NCBI GenBank assembly: GCA_019242475.1 | Contig: JAFAVK010000105.1 | Coordinates: 1 to 51,788 of the forward strand | Direction: 5' to 3' | From: Acidobacteriota bacterium | GTDB lineage: Bacteria; Acidobacteriota; Blastocatellia; Pyrinomonadales; Pyrinomonadaceae | Length of the DNA: 51,788 nucleotides | Part shown: positions 33,001 to 40,596 of the stretch, in pieces | Numbering within the stretch: position 1 is the first letter of the stretch | Layout: the number at the start of each line of letters is the position of its first letter | Notes under the pieces: model-generated | What the model was told of the DNA's origin: nothing | Databases searched by the model: none | What the model saw: only the letters and a program-made list of their open reading frames with translations | Translations under genes and position numbers: made by a program

Positions 33001-33393
33001 GGAACGGCGTTCCCACGCGCGGGAATGCCATTCCCATCCATCGGAATGCCATTCCCACGGACAGGAATAGCGTTTCCAGGCGTGGAAATGCCATTCTCGC
33101 GCGTGGAAATGCTGTTCCCACGCGCGGGAATGGCATTCCGATGGATGGGAATGGCGTTTCCATGCGTGGAAACGCCATTGCGTCGCGTCGCAATGGCGTT
33201 TCCACGCCTCGCAATAGCGTTGCGACGCCTCGCAATGGCGCTGCGACGCGACGCAATAGCATTGCGAGGCGTCGCAGTGGCGTTGCGACGCCTCACAATG
33301 GCGTTGCGACGCCTCACAATGGCGTTGTGAGGCGTCGCAACGCTATTGCGATGCCTCACAATGGCATTCCCACGCCCGGGAACGACGTTCGGC
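33001..33393. repeat. Array of 19 palindromic units at an exact 21-bp period
   Basis: Each unit has a 13-15 bp palindrome with the core GGAATGSCATTCC or GCAATGGCGTTGC, followed by a 6-8 bp spacer such as CACGCGCG or ACGCCTC. Centres fall at 33007 plus multiples of 21 up to 33385. The first nine units use GGAA/TTCC arms; from about 33175 most use CGCAA/TTGCG arms. The 21-bp period leaves several frames open on both strands with heptad peptides (AFPRAGM, PFPSIGM, ALRRLTM), which I regard as a by-product. No ribosome binding site or signal supports a gene. The region lies between the second receptor and the secretion locus. Confidence 0.9.
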
Positions 33394-33446
33394 GGGGCGG
33401 CAAAAAGGCGCCGCGTCGCGTCAGCGACGATTGAACGGCTCAGGCG

Positions 33447-33452
33447 TATAAT
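33447..33452 (+). promoter_or_regulatory. TATAAT box for a leaderless transcript of the FliJ-like gene
   Basis: TATAAT is 7 nt before ATG 33460 (MAAKKYRLEP). An in-frame ATG at 33451 overlaps the box. There is no ribosome binding site, so a leaderless mRNA is the simplest reading. Confidence 0.5.
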
Positions 33453-33459
33453 GCGCGCG

Positions 33460-33951
33460 ATGGCGGCGAAGAAGTACAGACTTGAGCCCGTGCTGGGCGC
33501 GCGCGAGCAGTCGAAGCGCGAGGCGGAACGTCTGCTCGCCGCGCGCGTGCATCAACTGGCGGAGGCCGAGGAGGAGCTGGCGCGTCGCCTGGGCGCGGTC
33601 GAGGCGTGCCGCGCGCGACAGGCCGCGGCGCGCGCCGAGGAGTTGGAGGCGTTGAAGGCGGGCGCGGCCGCCGCGCGGGCGCTCGCGCACCGCACGCACC
33701 TCGCAGACCTGCGCGCGCAGGAGGAGACTCTGCGCGCCGCGGCCGAGGAGCAGAGGGGCGCGGTCGCGCGCTGCGAGGCGGAGCTTGAGAGGGCGCGCGC
33801 CGCGCTCGTCGAGGCCGCGCGCGAGGTGCGCGTCATCGAGAAGCATAAAGAGAACTGGCGCGAGCGCGAGCGGCGCGAAGCCGTCCGCCGCGAGCAGAAG
33901 CTCAACGACGAGATCGGCGCCATCCTCCACGAGCGCCGCTCCTCGGATTGA
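33460..33951 (+). CDS. sctO: SctO/FliJ-like coiled-coil protein of type III secretion
   Basis: A 163-aa protein that is almost entirely Ala/Glu/Arg-rich helix and predicted coiled coil, starting with YRLEPVLGAREQSKREAERLLA, the typical FliJ opening (F-x-L-x-x-V-L-x-x-R), and closing with WRERERREAVRREQKLNDEIGAI. FliJ/SctO proteins form the central stalk that links the SctN ATPase to the export gate. The length fits the family (about 150-165 aa). sctN, its usual neighbour, is not present here; instead a palindromic array lies upstream. Starts at the downstream ATG since the upstream one overlaps TATAAT. Assignment rests on pattern and context, since coiled coils converge. Confidence 0.65.
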   Translation: MAAKKYRLEPVLGAREQSKREAERLLAARVHQLAEAEEELARRLGAVEACRARQAAARAEELEALKAGAAAARALAHRTHLADLRAQEETLRAAAEEQRGAVARCEAELERARAALVEAAREVRVIEKHKENWRERERREAVRREQKLNDEIGAILHERRSSD

Positions 33952-33965
33952 TTGAAGGCCGTCTG

Positions 33966-33994
33966 TTGCCCGCCCCGCCCCGCCCGTCTATAAT
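33966..33994 (+). promoter_or_regulatory. Sigma-70-type promoter for the FGE-fold gene
   Basis: TTGCCC (33966-33971) and TATAAT (33989-33994) are separated by 17 nt. It would give a leader of about 107 nt before the ATG at 34108. Confidence 0.6.
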
Positions 33995-34023
33995 CCCCCC
34001 AGTACACTTCTGAACAGATGTTT

Positions 34024-34087
34024 TTCGGAACGCGACGCGGTGCTTAAGCCCGCACCGGGGCGACTCTTTCCCGCGAGGCTTTCCGAA
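34024..34087 (+). ncRNA. Structured 5' leader, possible cis-regulatory RNA
   Basis: An outer stem TTCGGAA (34024-34030) / TTCCGAA (34081-34087) encloses a perfect hairpin CGGTGC (34038-34043) / GCACCG (34052-34057) and further G/C-rich pairing. It lies in the leader of the FGE-fold gene. It matches no riboswitch class that I can recall. It could also be chance structure in GC-rich DNA. Confidence 0.3.
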
Positions 34088-34107
34088 GCTACCCGAGAGC
34101 GTTTCCC

Positions 34108-35055
34108 ATGCCCGAACGTCCTCGCCCCAACTCCAACCTCAAAGGCAACGCGGACGAGTCACGTCTGGTGCCGCTCACTCTGGCGGGCTTGGTCTGCTTC
34201 GTGACGGCCGTCGCGCTCGGCTACGGCGGCTGGCTCCTCTTCGGCACGCACGCGCGCGAGGAGCCCGAGCGCCCGGCCGAGCTGCGGCAGAGCCCGCCCG
34301 CGCCTGCGACGCCCGAGGCGACCCCTGCGACCGCCGCCCGCAACGAGTCCGCGGCGACGGCCCCCGCGGGCGAGCTGCCCGTCCCCGGCGGCGAGGTGAC
34401 GCTCGGCGGCGAGGGCACGGGCCTCCCCCTGCGCCGCGTCATCGTCAAACCCTTCATCGTCGCCGAGACCGAGACGACCAACGAGCAGTACCGCGACTAC
34501 CTGAAAGAGACCGGCCACCCCGCCCCGCCCAACTGGAAGGAGGGCGAGTTCCCTTCCGGCGCGGCGCTCGAACCCGTCGCGGGCGTGACCTGGCAGGAGG
34601 CGGCCGACTACTGCAAGTGGCTCTCGGGCAAACTCGGCGTGACCGTGCGTCTGCCGACCGAGGCCGAGTGGGAGCTTGCGGCACGCGGGCCGCAGGGCTT
34701 GAAGTACCCTTGGGGCAACGAGTGGGACGCGCGCGCCGCGGCCTCGACCGAGACGGGAGGCCGCGTGCGCGCCGTCAAGAGCTACCCCGCGGGGCGCTCG
34801 CCTTTCGGCGCTTACGACATGGCCGGCAACGTCTGGGAGTGGGTCGAAGACGAGGCGACGGACGCGGAGGGTCGGCCGAAACTGGAAGGCGGCGCGAAGC
34901 TGCGCGTCATCCGCGGCGGCGCGGCCACCGAGCCCCGCGCGTTCGTGTCGGCCACGGCGCGCTACGAGGTGCGCGAGGACAAGGGCTCGGCCCGCCTCGG
35001 CTTCCGCTACGTCGTCGTACGCGGCGACGGCGCGGCCAACTCCAACGCCCCTTAA
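34108..35055 (+). CDS. Membrane-anchored FGE-sulfatase (SUMF1)-fold protein
   Basis: A 315-aa protein: cytoplasmic N-terminus, one membrane helix (about 22-46), a Pro/Ala/Thr linker (about 50-88) and a formylglycine-generating-enzyme-fold domain (about 90-305). FGE motifs are present: TTNEQYRDYLKETGHP, PVAGVTWQEAADYCKWLS, VRLPTEAEWELAARG, YPWGNEW, SPFGAYDMAGNVWEWVED, IRGGAA and GFRYVV. The copper-binding Cys pair of true FGE is not evident, so a structural or binding role is likelier than formylglycine formation. It has its own promoter, and the next promoter (35066) starts the PEGA/TPR unit. It resembles FGE-fold partners of surface machines and signal systems. Confidence 0.8.
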   Translation: MPERPRPNSNLKGNADESRLVPLTLAGLVCFVTAVALGYGGWLLFGTHAREEPERPAELRQSPPAPATPEATPATAARNESAATAPAGELPVPGGEVTLGGEGTGLPLRRVIVKPFIVAETETTNEQYRDYLKETGHPAPPNWKEGEFPSGAALEPVAGVTWQEAADYCKWLSGKLGVTVRLPTEAEWELAARGPQGLKYPWGNEWDARAAASTETGGRVRAVKSYPAGRSPFGAYDMAGNVWEWVEDEATDAEGRPKLEGGAKLRVIRGGAATEPRAFVSATARYEVREDKGSARLGFRYVVVRGDGAANSNAP

Positions 35056-35065
35056 ACGTCTCGAA

Positions 35066-35094
35066 GGAAACCTTCCGGCGCCGCCGGCTGATAA
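35066..35094 (+). promoter_or_regulatory. Sigma-28/FliA-like promoter 1 (PEGA/TPR unit)
   Basis: GAAACCTT (35067-35074, preceded by G) and GCTGATAA (35087-35094) with a 12-nt spacer. It resembles the FliA consensus TAAAGTTT-N11-GCCGATAA and the better copies at 45101, 50781 and 51344. The -10 here has one change (GCTG for GCCG) and one extra spacer base. Confidence 0.5.
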
Positions 35095-35135
35095 CTCTAT
35101 TGCAAAGTCACCCTGACACAATCGAGTTATTGAAG

Positions 35136-36506
35136 ATGCAAGACAAGAGTCGTGAGCCAAACCCTCTCCCGCCCGCCGAGACGCCGCGCACACGCACGCG
35201 GCCGCGCCCTCTGAAACTGTCCGCGCCGCTCGCGCTCCTCTGCGCGGCCCTCTCTCTCCCCTGCCCCTTGGCGCGCGGGCAGACTAAGCCGAACATCGCG
35301 GGCGATGTCGAGAGCAATAAGAAGGAGCGCGCGACACCGAAGCCGACGAGCACGCCGCGCACGGCCCCGCGCCGCAAGCGCGCGCCCGCGCCGCGCCCCA
35401 CGCCGGCGGAAGAAGCCGCCCCGGCAACGCCGCTCGAAGTGACCTTCGACACGGGGCTCGCAGAGTCGGACGTCTACCTCGACCAGAGCCCGAACGCCAT
35501 GCAGAAGCTCGGCCGCTCGGGCGCCGACGGCCGCCTCGTGACGCGCCTGCCGCGCGGGCTCCACACGGTCACGGCCAGCCGCCCCGGCTCGCGCGTCGAG
35601 CGCCGACAGATTGACGTGCAACCGGGCAGCACGACCTTCGTCCTCAACCTCTCCGAATCCCCGGCCGCCGACGCGAACGTCGCCGCGCCCCTGACGGCCG
35701 AGGACGTGTTCCGCCGCTACCTCGACCCGAAGCAGACCGACAACGTGACCGCCGACGAGTGGCGGTTGGCGCAGGCCGAGACGGCCGCGGCGTTCGCCGC
35801 CAACCCGCTCGACCCGCAGGTGGAGGCGCAGGCGCTCTTCGCGCGCGGGCAGCTGGCCTTCCTGCGCCGCGACTTCGCGCGCGCCATCACGGATTTCAAC
35901 ACGGCGGCGCTCAAGCTGCCCACGTCGGCGCTCGCCTTCTACGGGCTCGGCAACGCCTACCTCGGGAACAACCAGCTCGACGAGGCCGCGCGCGCCTACC
36001 AGCAGGCGACCGCCATCAGCCCCCAACTCTCGATGGCCTACAAGGGCTGGGGCGACGTGCTCGCGCGCCAGGACAGGAACCGCGAGGCGCTGCGCTACTA
36101 CGAGCGCGCGCGCGTCCTGGGCTATACTTCGAGCGACACGAGACAGGTCGCCGCGCGCATCCTCCTCAAAGAGCGACGTTGGTCTGAAGCGCTCAAGGAG
36201 CTGCTCGAAGTTTCGAAGACGAGCCCCACGGCCGAGGTCTTCGTTCGGATAGGCGACGCCTACGTCGGGCTCGAACAACCTTTGAGCGCGGCCCCGGCCT
36301 ACCGGCGCGCGCTCGAACTCGACCCGAAGTCGGCCGAGGCGCACTACAAGTTCGGCGAGCTGGCCTACGCGCAGCGCGAGTACGCGGCGGCCGCCGAGTC
36401 TTTGGAGCGCGCGCTGGCGCTCGACCCGGCCGGGGCGCTCATCGACCGCGGGCGCGCGCGCGAACTGGCCTCGAAGGCCGCGGCGAAGGCGCGGGGCTCG
36501 AAGTAG
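35136..36506 (+). CDS. PEGA/TPR-repeat protein of the secretion locus, paralog 1
   Basis: A 456-aa protein. N-terminal hydrophobic segment (about 25-46, PLALLCAALSLPCPLARG) as a signal or anchor; then a short motif KPNIAGDVESNKKE and a Pro/Arg-rich linker; a PEGA-like beta domain (about 105-170, DGRLVTRLPRGLHTVTASRPG); then about seven TPR units (about 220-445), e.g. ALAFYGLGNAYLGNNQLDEAARAYQQATA and AEAHYKFGELAYAQREYAAAAESLERALAL. Probably periplasmic or exported scaffold. It is closely similar to the next gene, a tandem duplication. It follows a FliA-like promoter. No ribosome binding site is seen at the ATG. Confidence 0.75.
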   Translation: MQDKSREPNPLPPAETPRTRTRPRPLKLSAPLALLCAALSLPCPLARGQTKPNIAGDVESNKKERATPKPTSTPRTAPRRKRAPAPRPTPAEEAAPATPLEVTFDTGLAESDVYLDQSPNAMQKLGRSGADGRLVTRLPRGLHTVTASRPGSRVERRQIDVQPGSTTFVLNLSESPAADANVAAPLTAEDVFRRYLDPKQTDNVTADEWRLAQAETAAAFAANPLDPQVEAQALFARGQLAFLRRDFARAITDFNTAALKLPTSALAFYGLGNAYLGNNQLDEAARAYQQATAISPQLSMAYKGWGDVLARQDRNREALRYYERARVLGYTSSDTRQVAARILLKERRWSEALKELLEVSKTSPTAEVFVRIGDAYVGLEQPLSAAPAYRRALELDPKSAEAHYKFGELAYAQREYAAAAESLERALALDPAGALIDRGRARELASKAAAKARGSK

Positions 36507-36580
36507 AACTGTCGGCGGTAAACTTGATAAAGGAGCGGGCGGCGCCGCCACGCGCGGCGGAGGCGGAAGGCGTCGCCCGG

Positions 36581-37957
36581 ATGAGTTTCATGAAAAGGGC
36601 AAAGATAGAAAGGGCGGCGCTCGCCGCGCTCGCGCTCACGCTCTTCGCCGGGGTCGCGGCGCGCGCCTCCACACAGCAGCAGGCGCCGAAGCCGAACATC
36701 GCCGGCGAGGTCGAAGAGAAGAAGACGGGCGGCGAGGCCGACGCCAAACCGTCCGCGACGCCCGGGCGCGGCAAGGGCCAGCCCAAGGCGCCCAGGCCCG
36801 CGCCCTCCTACGAGGTCAACTTCAAGACCGACGTGCCCGAGGCCGAAATCTTCATCGTCGCGGGCGGCTCCGCCTCCGCGCAGAGCCTCGGCAAGACGGA
36901 CGCCGACGGCAAGCTCACCAAGCGCCTCCCGCGCGGGACTTACAACCTCCTCGCCAGCCGCCCCGGCTACCAGATTCAACGCCAGCGCGTCGAAGTCCGC
37001 TCGGCCGGCGCCAACGACGTGAGCTTCAACCTCGCCATGCCCGTCGTCGCTAAGAAGGATGAAGAGGAGGAGAAGGCGCCCGAGCCGACGCCCACCCCGG
37101 ACGCGACGCCGGAGCCCGCGCCCGCCGGAGACCCTTTGGCCGACGCCGACGCCCTCATCAAGCGCTTCCTCGACGTGAAAGAGTCGGAGTCTTTGAAGGC
37201 CGAGGACTGGAAGGGCATGCGGGAGCGGGCGAACGCCGCCCTCGAAAAGGAGCCGGGCCACCCGCTGCTCAAGGCGCGCGTGCTCGTCGCCGACGGCCAG
37301 CTCGCCTACCTCGAAGGCGACTACGCCAGCGCGCTCGTCGCCTTCAAACAGGCGGCGCTCGCCCAGCCCGACTTCGCCGCGGCGCACTACGGCCTCGGCA
37401 ACGCCTACCTCGCCACCAACCAGCCGGCCGAGGCGTTCAAGGCGTACAGCCGGGCCGTCGCCCTCAACTCCGACCTGGCGCTCGCCTACCGCGGCATGGG
37501 CGACGCGCTCACCAAGCAGAACAAGGCGAAGGAGGCGGCCGTCTACTACAACCGCGCGAAGAGCTTCGGCCAGCCGCTCCCGGCCGACACGGGGCTCGCC
37601 GCCGCCCGCGACCTCAAGAAGCGCAAGCGCTGGGCGCAGGCGCTCAAGGAGTTTCAGGACGTGGCCGCCACGCGCCCGACCTCGGAAGTCTACGTCGAGA
37701 TCGGCGACTGCTACGTCGGGTTGGAACAACCCTTGAGCGCCTCGCAGTCCTACCGCAAGGCGACCGAGCTTGACCCGAAGTCCGCGCTCGCGCACTACAA
37801 GTTCGGCGAGGTGATGCAGAAGCTGCGCGAGTATCAGGCGTCGATGGAGGCGTTCGAGCGGGCGCTGGCCCTCGACCAACAGGGCACGGTCATCAACCGC
37901 AAGCGCGCGCGTGAGATGGCGGACGAGGCGGCCGACAAATTGAAGAAGATGAAGTAA
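36581..37957 (+). CDS. PEGA/TPR-repeat protein of the secretion locus, paralog 2
   Basis: A 458-aa paralog of the preceding gene: signal peptide (about 10-29, ALAALALTLFAGVAARA), motif KPNIAGEVEEKKTG, PEGA-like domain with DGKLTKRLPRGTYNLLASRPGY, an acidic/Pro linker (about 158-185) and about six TPR units (about 215-450). The closing block YVGLEQPLSASQSYRKATEL mirrors YVGLEQPLSAAPAYRRALEL in paralog 1. The ATG at 36581 sits after GGCGGAAGG; the ATG at 36590 is an alternative. TPR scaffolds in secretion loci often act as pilotins or docking factors; the role here is inferred only from position. Confidence 0.75.
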   Translation: MSFMKRAKIERAALAALALTLFAGVAARASTQQQAPKPNIAGEVEEKKTGGEADAKPSATPGRGKGQPKAPRPAPSYEVNFKTDVPEAEIFIVAGGSASAQSLGKTDADGKLTKRLPRGTYNLLASRPGYQIQRQRVEVRSAGANDVSFNLAMPVVAKKDEEEEKAPEPTPTPDATPEPAPAGDPLADADALIKRFLDVKESESLKAEDWKGMRERANAALEKEPGHPLLKARVLVADGQLAYLEGDYASALVAFKQAALAQPDFAAAHYGLGNAYLATNQPAEAFKAYSRAVALNSDLALAYRGMGDALTKQNKAKEAAVYYNRAKSFGQPLPADTGLAAARDLKKRKRWAQALKEFQDVAATRPTSEVYVEIGDCYVGLEQPLSASQSYRKATELDPKSALAHYKFGEVMQKLREYQASMEAFERALALDQQGTVINRKRAREMADEAADKLKKMK

Positions 37958-37997
37958 GGGCTCGCACCGCAAGGAGCCGCGAAAGGAGCGCGGGGCG

Positions 37998-38822
37998 ATG
38001 AAGATTCCACCCTCGAACCCTCTGACGGCAAAGCCAGACCCCGAGCCGAACCGCGCCGCCATGAAGCGCGGTCAAGCCTCGAACGACGCGGCCCGCGCCG
38101 AAGACGCTGGCGAAATAGTCGAGGGCACCGGCGCGCCCGAGCGCGACTTCGCCAGCGTCTTCGACGAGGTCGTCTCGCGCTCCGAGCGGCGCGAAGAGGA
38201 GGCGCACGACGAAGGCGGCCGCCGCGTCTCGCGCGAGACGGAGCGGGCCGAGCACGACGGCACGGCGCGGCGGCGCGAGGAGCGCGAGGGCGGCTCGAAT
38301 CAAACCGGCACGGACGGGCGCGGCGGCGGCTTCGAGCACCGCGCGGCGGCCCTGCGCGAGGTGTCGGCCGTCTGCGACACCTCGTCGGCGCGCGCCATTC
38401 TCCACGTCGCAGACCTCGAAAGGATCGTCTCGGCCGTCCGCGCGCAGTTGGTCGAAGGCGGCCGCCGCGTGGTGACGATTGAGCTGCGCCGCTCCGTGCT
38501 CGAAGGGTTGAAGGTCAAACTCACCGCCGACGGCGGCGGGCGCGTGACGGCCGAGTTCGTCGCGGCCAGCGAGCGCGTCCGCACGCAGATAGACGCGCGC
38601 GCGGGCGAGCTGGCCGAGCTGCTCCGCGGCCGCGGCGTCAACCTCGCCGCCCTGCGCACCGGCGTCGAGACGGGCGCGGGCGCCGCGGGCGGAGAGGGCG
38701 GCGGCCCCGGCGAAGAACCTTCTCAAACCGTCGGGCAGACGCGCGCCGCGTCCAACGTGACGCAGACCAACGAGCCGCCGGAAGAGGTTGACGGCGGCGA
38801 CGCAAACACCTACCGCGCTTGA
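37998..38822 (+). CDS. sctP: SctP/FliK-like needle- or hook-length control protein
   Basis: A 274-aa protein. The first 110 residues are charged and disordered (ERREEEAHDEGGRRVSRE). The core (about 125-225) fits the FliK C-terminal export-switch domain: VTIELRRSVLEGLKVKLTA, GRVTAEFVAASERVRTQIDA, LAELLRGRGVNLAAL, the L-x-P-x-x-L-G... pattern being replaced by LRRSVLEGL. A low-complexity tail follows. Such proteins time the substrate switch of the export gate. AAAGGAG lies about 12 nt before the ATG. It precedes sctQ, as fliK precedes fliM/fliN in flagellar operons. Confidence 0.55.
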   Translation: MKIPPSNPLTAKPDPEPNRAAMKRGQASNDAARAEDAGEIVEGTGAPERDFASVFDEVVSRSERREEEAHDEGGRRVSRETERAEHDGTARRREEREGGSNQTGTDGRGGGFEHRAAALREVSAVCDTSSARAILHVADLERIVSAVRAQLVEGGRRVVTIELRRSVLEGLKVKLTADGGGRVTAEFVAASERVRTQIDARAGELAELLRGRGVNLAALRTGVETGAGAAGGEGGGPGEEPSQTVGQTRAASNVTQTNEPPEEVDGGDANTYRA

Positions 38823-38838
38823 ACGTCGGCGGCGCCCG

Positions 38839-40194
38839 ATGAAAACAGACGCGAACACACTGAGGGAGGAAGAGGTCGAGCCGGCGCCGGCCGTAGACCC
38901 TTTCGCCGTAGACCTCTTCGCGGGCGGCAAGGCCGTCGCCGCCGCGGGCAGGGCGGGGCGGGCCTCGTCCGCCGAGACTCCGCGCGCCGTCTCCTGGGAC
39001 GCGGCGCTGCCGAAGGTCTCGCGCGACGAGGCGCGTCTTTCGGCGCTGCTCGCGGCCGTGCCCGCCCCGCTCTCGACGGCGGCCCGCGCGGCGCTCGCGC
39101 GCGTCGCCGCACGCTTCACGCGCACAGACGAGGGGCAGGTCGCGTTCGACTTTCTTGAAACGCGCGAGGAAGAGTTAGAGACCCGCGACGTTCCCCGGGC
39201 ATACGTCAGCTTCGCCGTCGAGCCCTGGGAGGCGCGCGCCGTGCTGGTCGTCGAGTCGGCGTTCGTCTCGGCCGTCGTTGACCTTCTACTCGGCGGCGAC
39301 GGCGCGACTTCGGCCGACGCCCCGCGCCCGCTCTCGACCGCCGAGCGCGCCGTCTTCGAATTCCTCTGCGCGCAGCTCCTCGCCGCCTTGAACGAGGAGG
39401 CCGGCGAGCCGCTGTTTCGACTCGAAGCGTTGACCGAAGACGCGCCCGCGTCGTCAGTCGGCCGCGCCGTCGTGACGAAGGTGCGCGCGCGCTTCGGTCA
39501 GACGGCCGGCGTCGTGCGCCTCGTCTACGGCCGGGAAGTCCTCGCCGCCCTCGACGAGATGCGCTCGCCGCTGCTGGCGCGCGGGGCGTCGGACGCGGGC
39601 GCCGAGAGGCTCGCGCGCTACCGCAAACTCTGCGCGGGCGCGGAGGTCTCTTTGCTGGTCGGCGAGACCGAAGTTGACCCGGCGTCTCTGGCCGGGCTCG
39701 AACCCGGCGACGTGGTTCTCTTCGAGCGCGTCTTCGGCGAGTGGGGGCCGGGCTCGGCGCGCGGGACGTTGCGCGCGCGCGTGGGCGCGGACGACAACGT
39801 GCTCGTCGTCGGCTCGGCGGGTCGGACGGACGGCGTTGAAGATTCGGACGGCGGCGCGCTGCGGCTGCTCGTCGAAGAGGTTTCGGCGTCGGCGGCGCGC
39901 GGCGGCGCGGACGCGTGGAGGCTGCGGATGGAAGACGAGAGCGAGTTGACGGAAGAGTCGGGCGCGGAGGCGGGGCTGCTGGACAACCTCCTGCTGACGG
40001 TGCGCGTGGAGCTGCCCGCGCGCCGCATCAGCCTTGAGGAGTTGACGCGCCTGCGCGCCGGCCAAATCCTGGAGCTGGACTGCCGCGCGACCGACCCCGT
40101 CGAACTGGTCGCCGACGGGCGGCGCGTGGCGACGGGCGAGCTGGTGGACATCGAGGGGCGACTGGGCGTGCGCGTCACGCGGCTGGCGGGCTGA
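38839..40194 (+). CDS. sctQ: SctQ-like cytoplasmic-ring protein with two SpoA domains
   Basis: A 451-aa protein. The N-terminal half (about 60-245) resembles the FliM/SctQ middle region, with VSFAVEPWEARAVLVVESAF, DLLLGGDG and FEFLCAQLLAALNEEAGEPL. Two SpoA (surface-presentation) domains follow: RYRKLCAGAEVSLLVGETEV (about 256-320) and, closing the protein, LLDNLLLTVRVELPARRIS, LEELTRLRAGQILELD and VELVADGRRVATGELV (about 380-450). SctQ/FliM-N rings sort substrates and carry the ATPase complex. One gene with two SpoA domains is the non-flagellar arrangement. Start at 38839 begins 16 nt after sctP. Confidence 0.85.
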   Translation: MKTDANTLREEEVEPAPAVDPFAVDLFAGGKAVAAAGRAGRASSAETPRAVSWDAALPKVSRDEARLSALLAAVPAPLSTAARAALARVAARFTRTDEGQVAFDFLETREEELETRDVPRAYVSFAVEPWEARAVLVVESAFVSAVVDLLLGGDGATSADAPRPLSTAERAVFEFLCAQLLAALNEEAGEPLFRLEALTEDAPASSVGRAVVTKVRARFGQTAGVVRLVYGREVLAALDEMRSPLLARGASDAGAERLARYRKLCAGAEVSLLVGETEVDPASLAGLEPGDVVLFERVFGEWGPGSARGTLRARVGADDNVLVVGSAGRTDGVEDSDGGALRLLVEEVSASAARGGADAWRLRMEDESELTEESGAEAGLLDNLLLTVRVELPARRISLEELTRLRAGQILELDCRATDPVELVADGRRVATGELVDIEGRLGVRVTRLAG

Positions 40195-40219
40195 AGGGGG
40201 CGCGGGCGGGAGGCCGTAG

Positions 40220-40594
40220 ATGAACTTCTTCACGATGCTGCTTGAGACGATGCTGGCGCTCGGCCTCGTCTGCGGTCTCGCCTACTTCGTCTTCCGCCTC
40301 GCGCTGCCGCGCCTGAACGCCGTGCGCTCGGCCAACAGCATGGTGCGCGTTATCGACCGCGTCGGGCTCGACCCGCGCAAAAGCCTTTACGTCGTCGAGG
40401 TCGCCGGCCGCTGGCTCCTCATCGGCGCGTCGGAGGCAGGCGTCCACCTCGTCAGCGAGCTGGACGCGAAGACGGCCGAAGAGGCTTCCGAAGAGTTGGA
40501 GCGACGGCGCTCGGCGCCGAGTCCAACTGTCGAGGCGGCGCGGCGCGCCTTCGCCGAACGGCTCGGCCGGCTCACGAACAGGAAGGGGGGTTGA
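40220..40594 (+). CDS. fliO: FliO-like export-apparatus assembly protein
   Basis: A 124-aa protein with one N-terminal membrane helix (about 8-30, ETMLALGLVCGLAYFVFRL) and a small cytoplasmic domain carrying the FliO-typical VRVIDRVGLDPRKSLYVVEV and GRWLLIGASEAGVHLVSEL, then a charged tail. FliO helps assemble the FliP ring in flagella and is usually absent from non-flagellar T3SS. Its place directly before sctR copies the flagellar order fliO-fliP. Its stop is 2 nt before the sctR start. Confidence 0.8.
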   Translation: MNFFTMLLETMLALGLVCGLAYFVFRLALPRLNAVRSANSMVRVIDRVGLDPRKSLYVVEVAGRWLLIGASEAGVHLVSELDAKTAEEASEELERRRSAPSPTVEAARRAFAERLGRLTNRKGG

Positions 40595-40596
40595 AG

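Noticed and set aside
33001..33393. Open frames on both strands with heptad repeats AFPRAGM/ALRRLTM as a possible coiled-coil protein
   Set aside because: The frames result from a 21-bp period in palindromic DNA; no ribosome binding site, start or other coding signal supports them.
33001..33393. CRISPR array
   Set aside because: There are no unique spacers, the period is 21 bp and no cas genes are near.
34000..34107. c-di-GMP (GEMM) or TPP riboswitch
   Set aside because: The conserved core sequences of these classes are absent.
36500..36540. TTGATAAAGG before the second PEGA/TPR gene as another FliA promoter
   Set aside because: The -35 part is missing and the gene follows its paralog closely enough to share its promoter.
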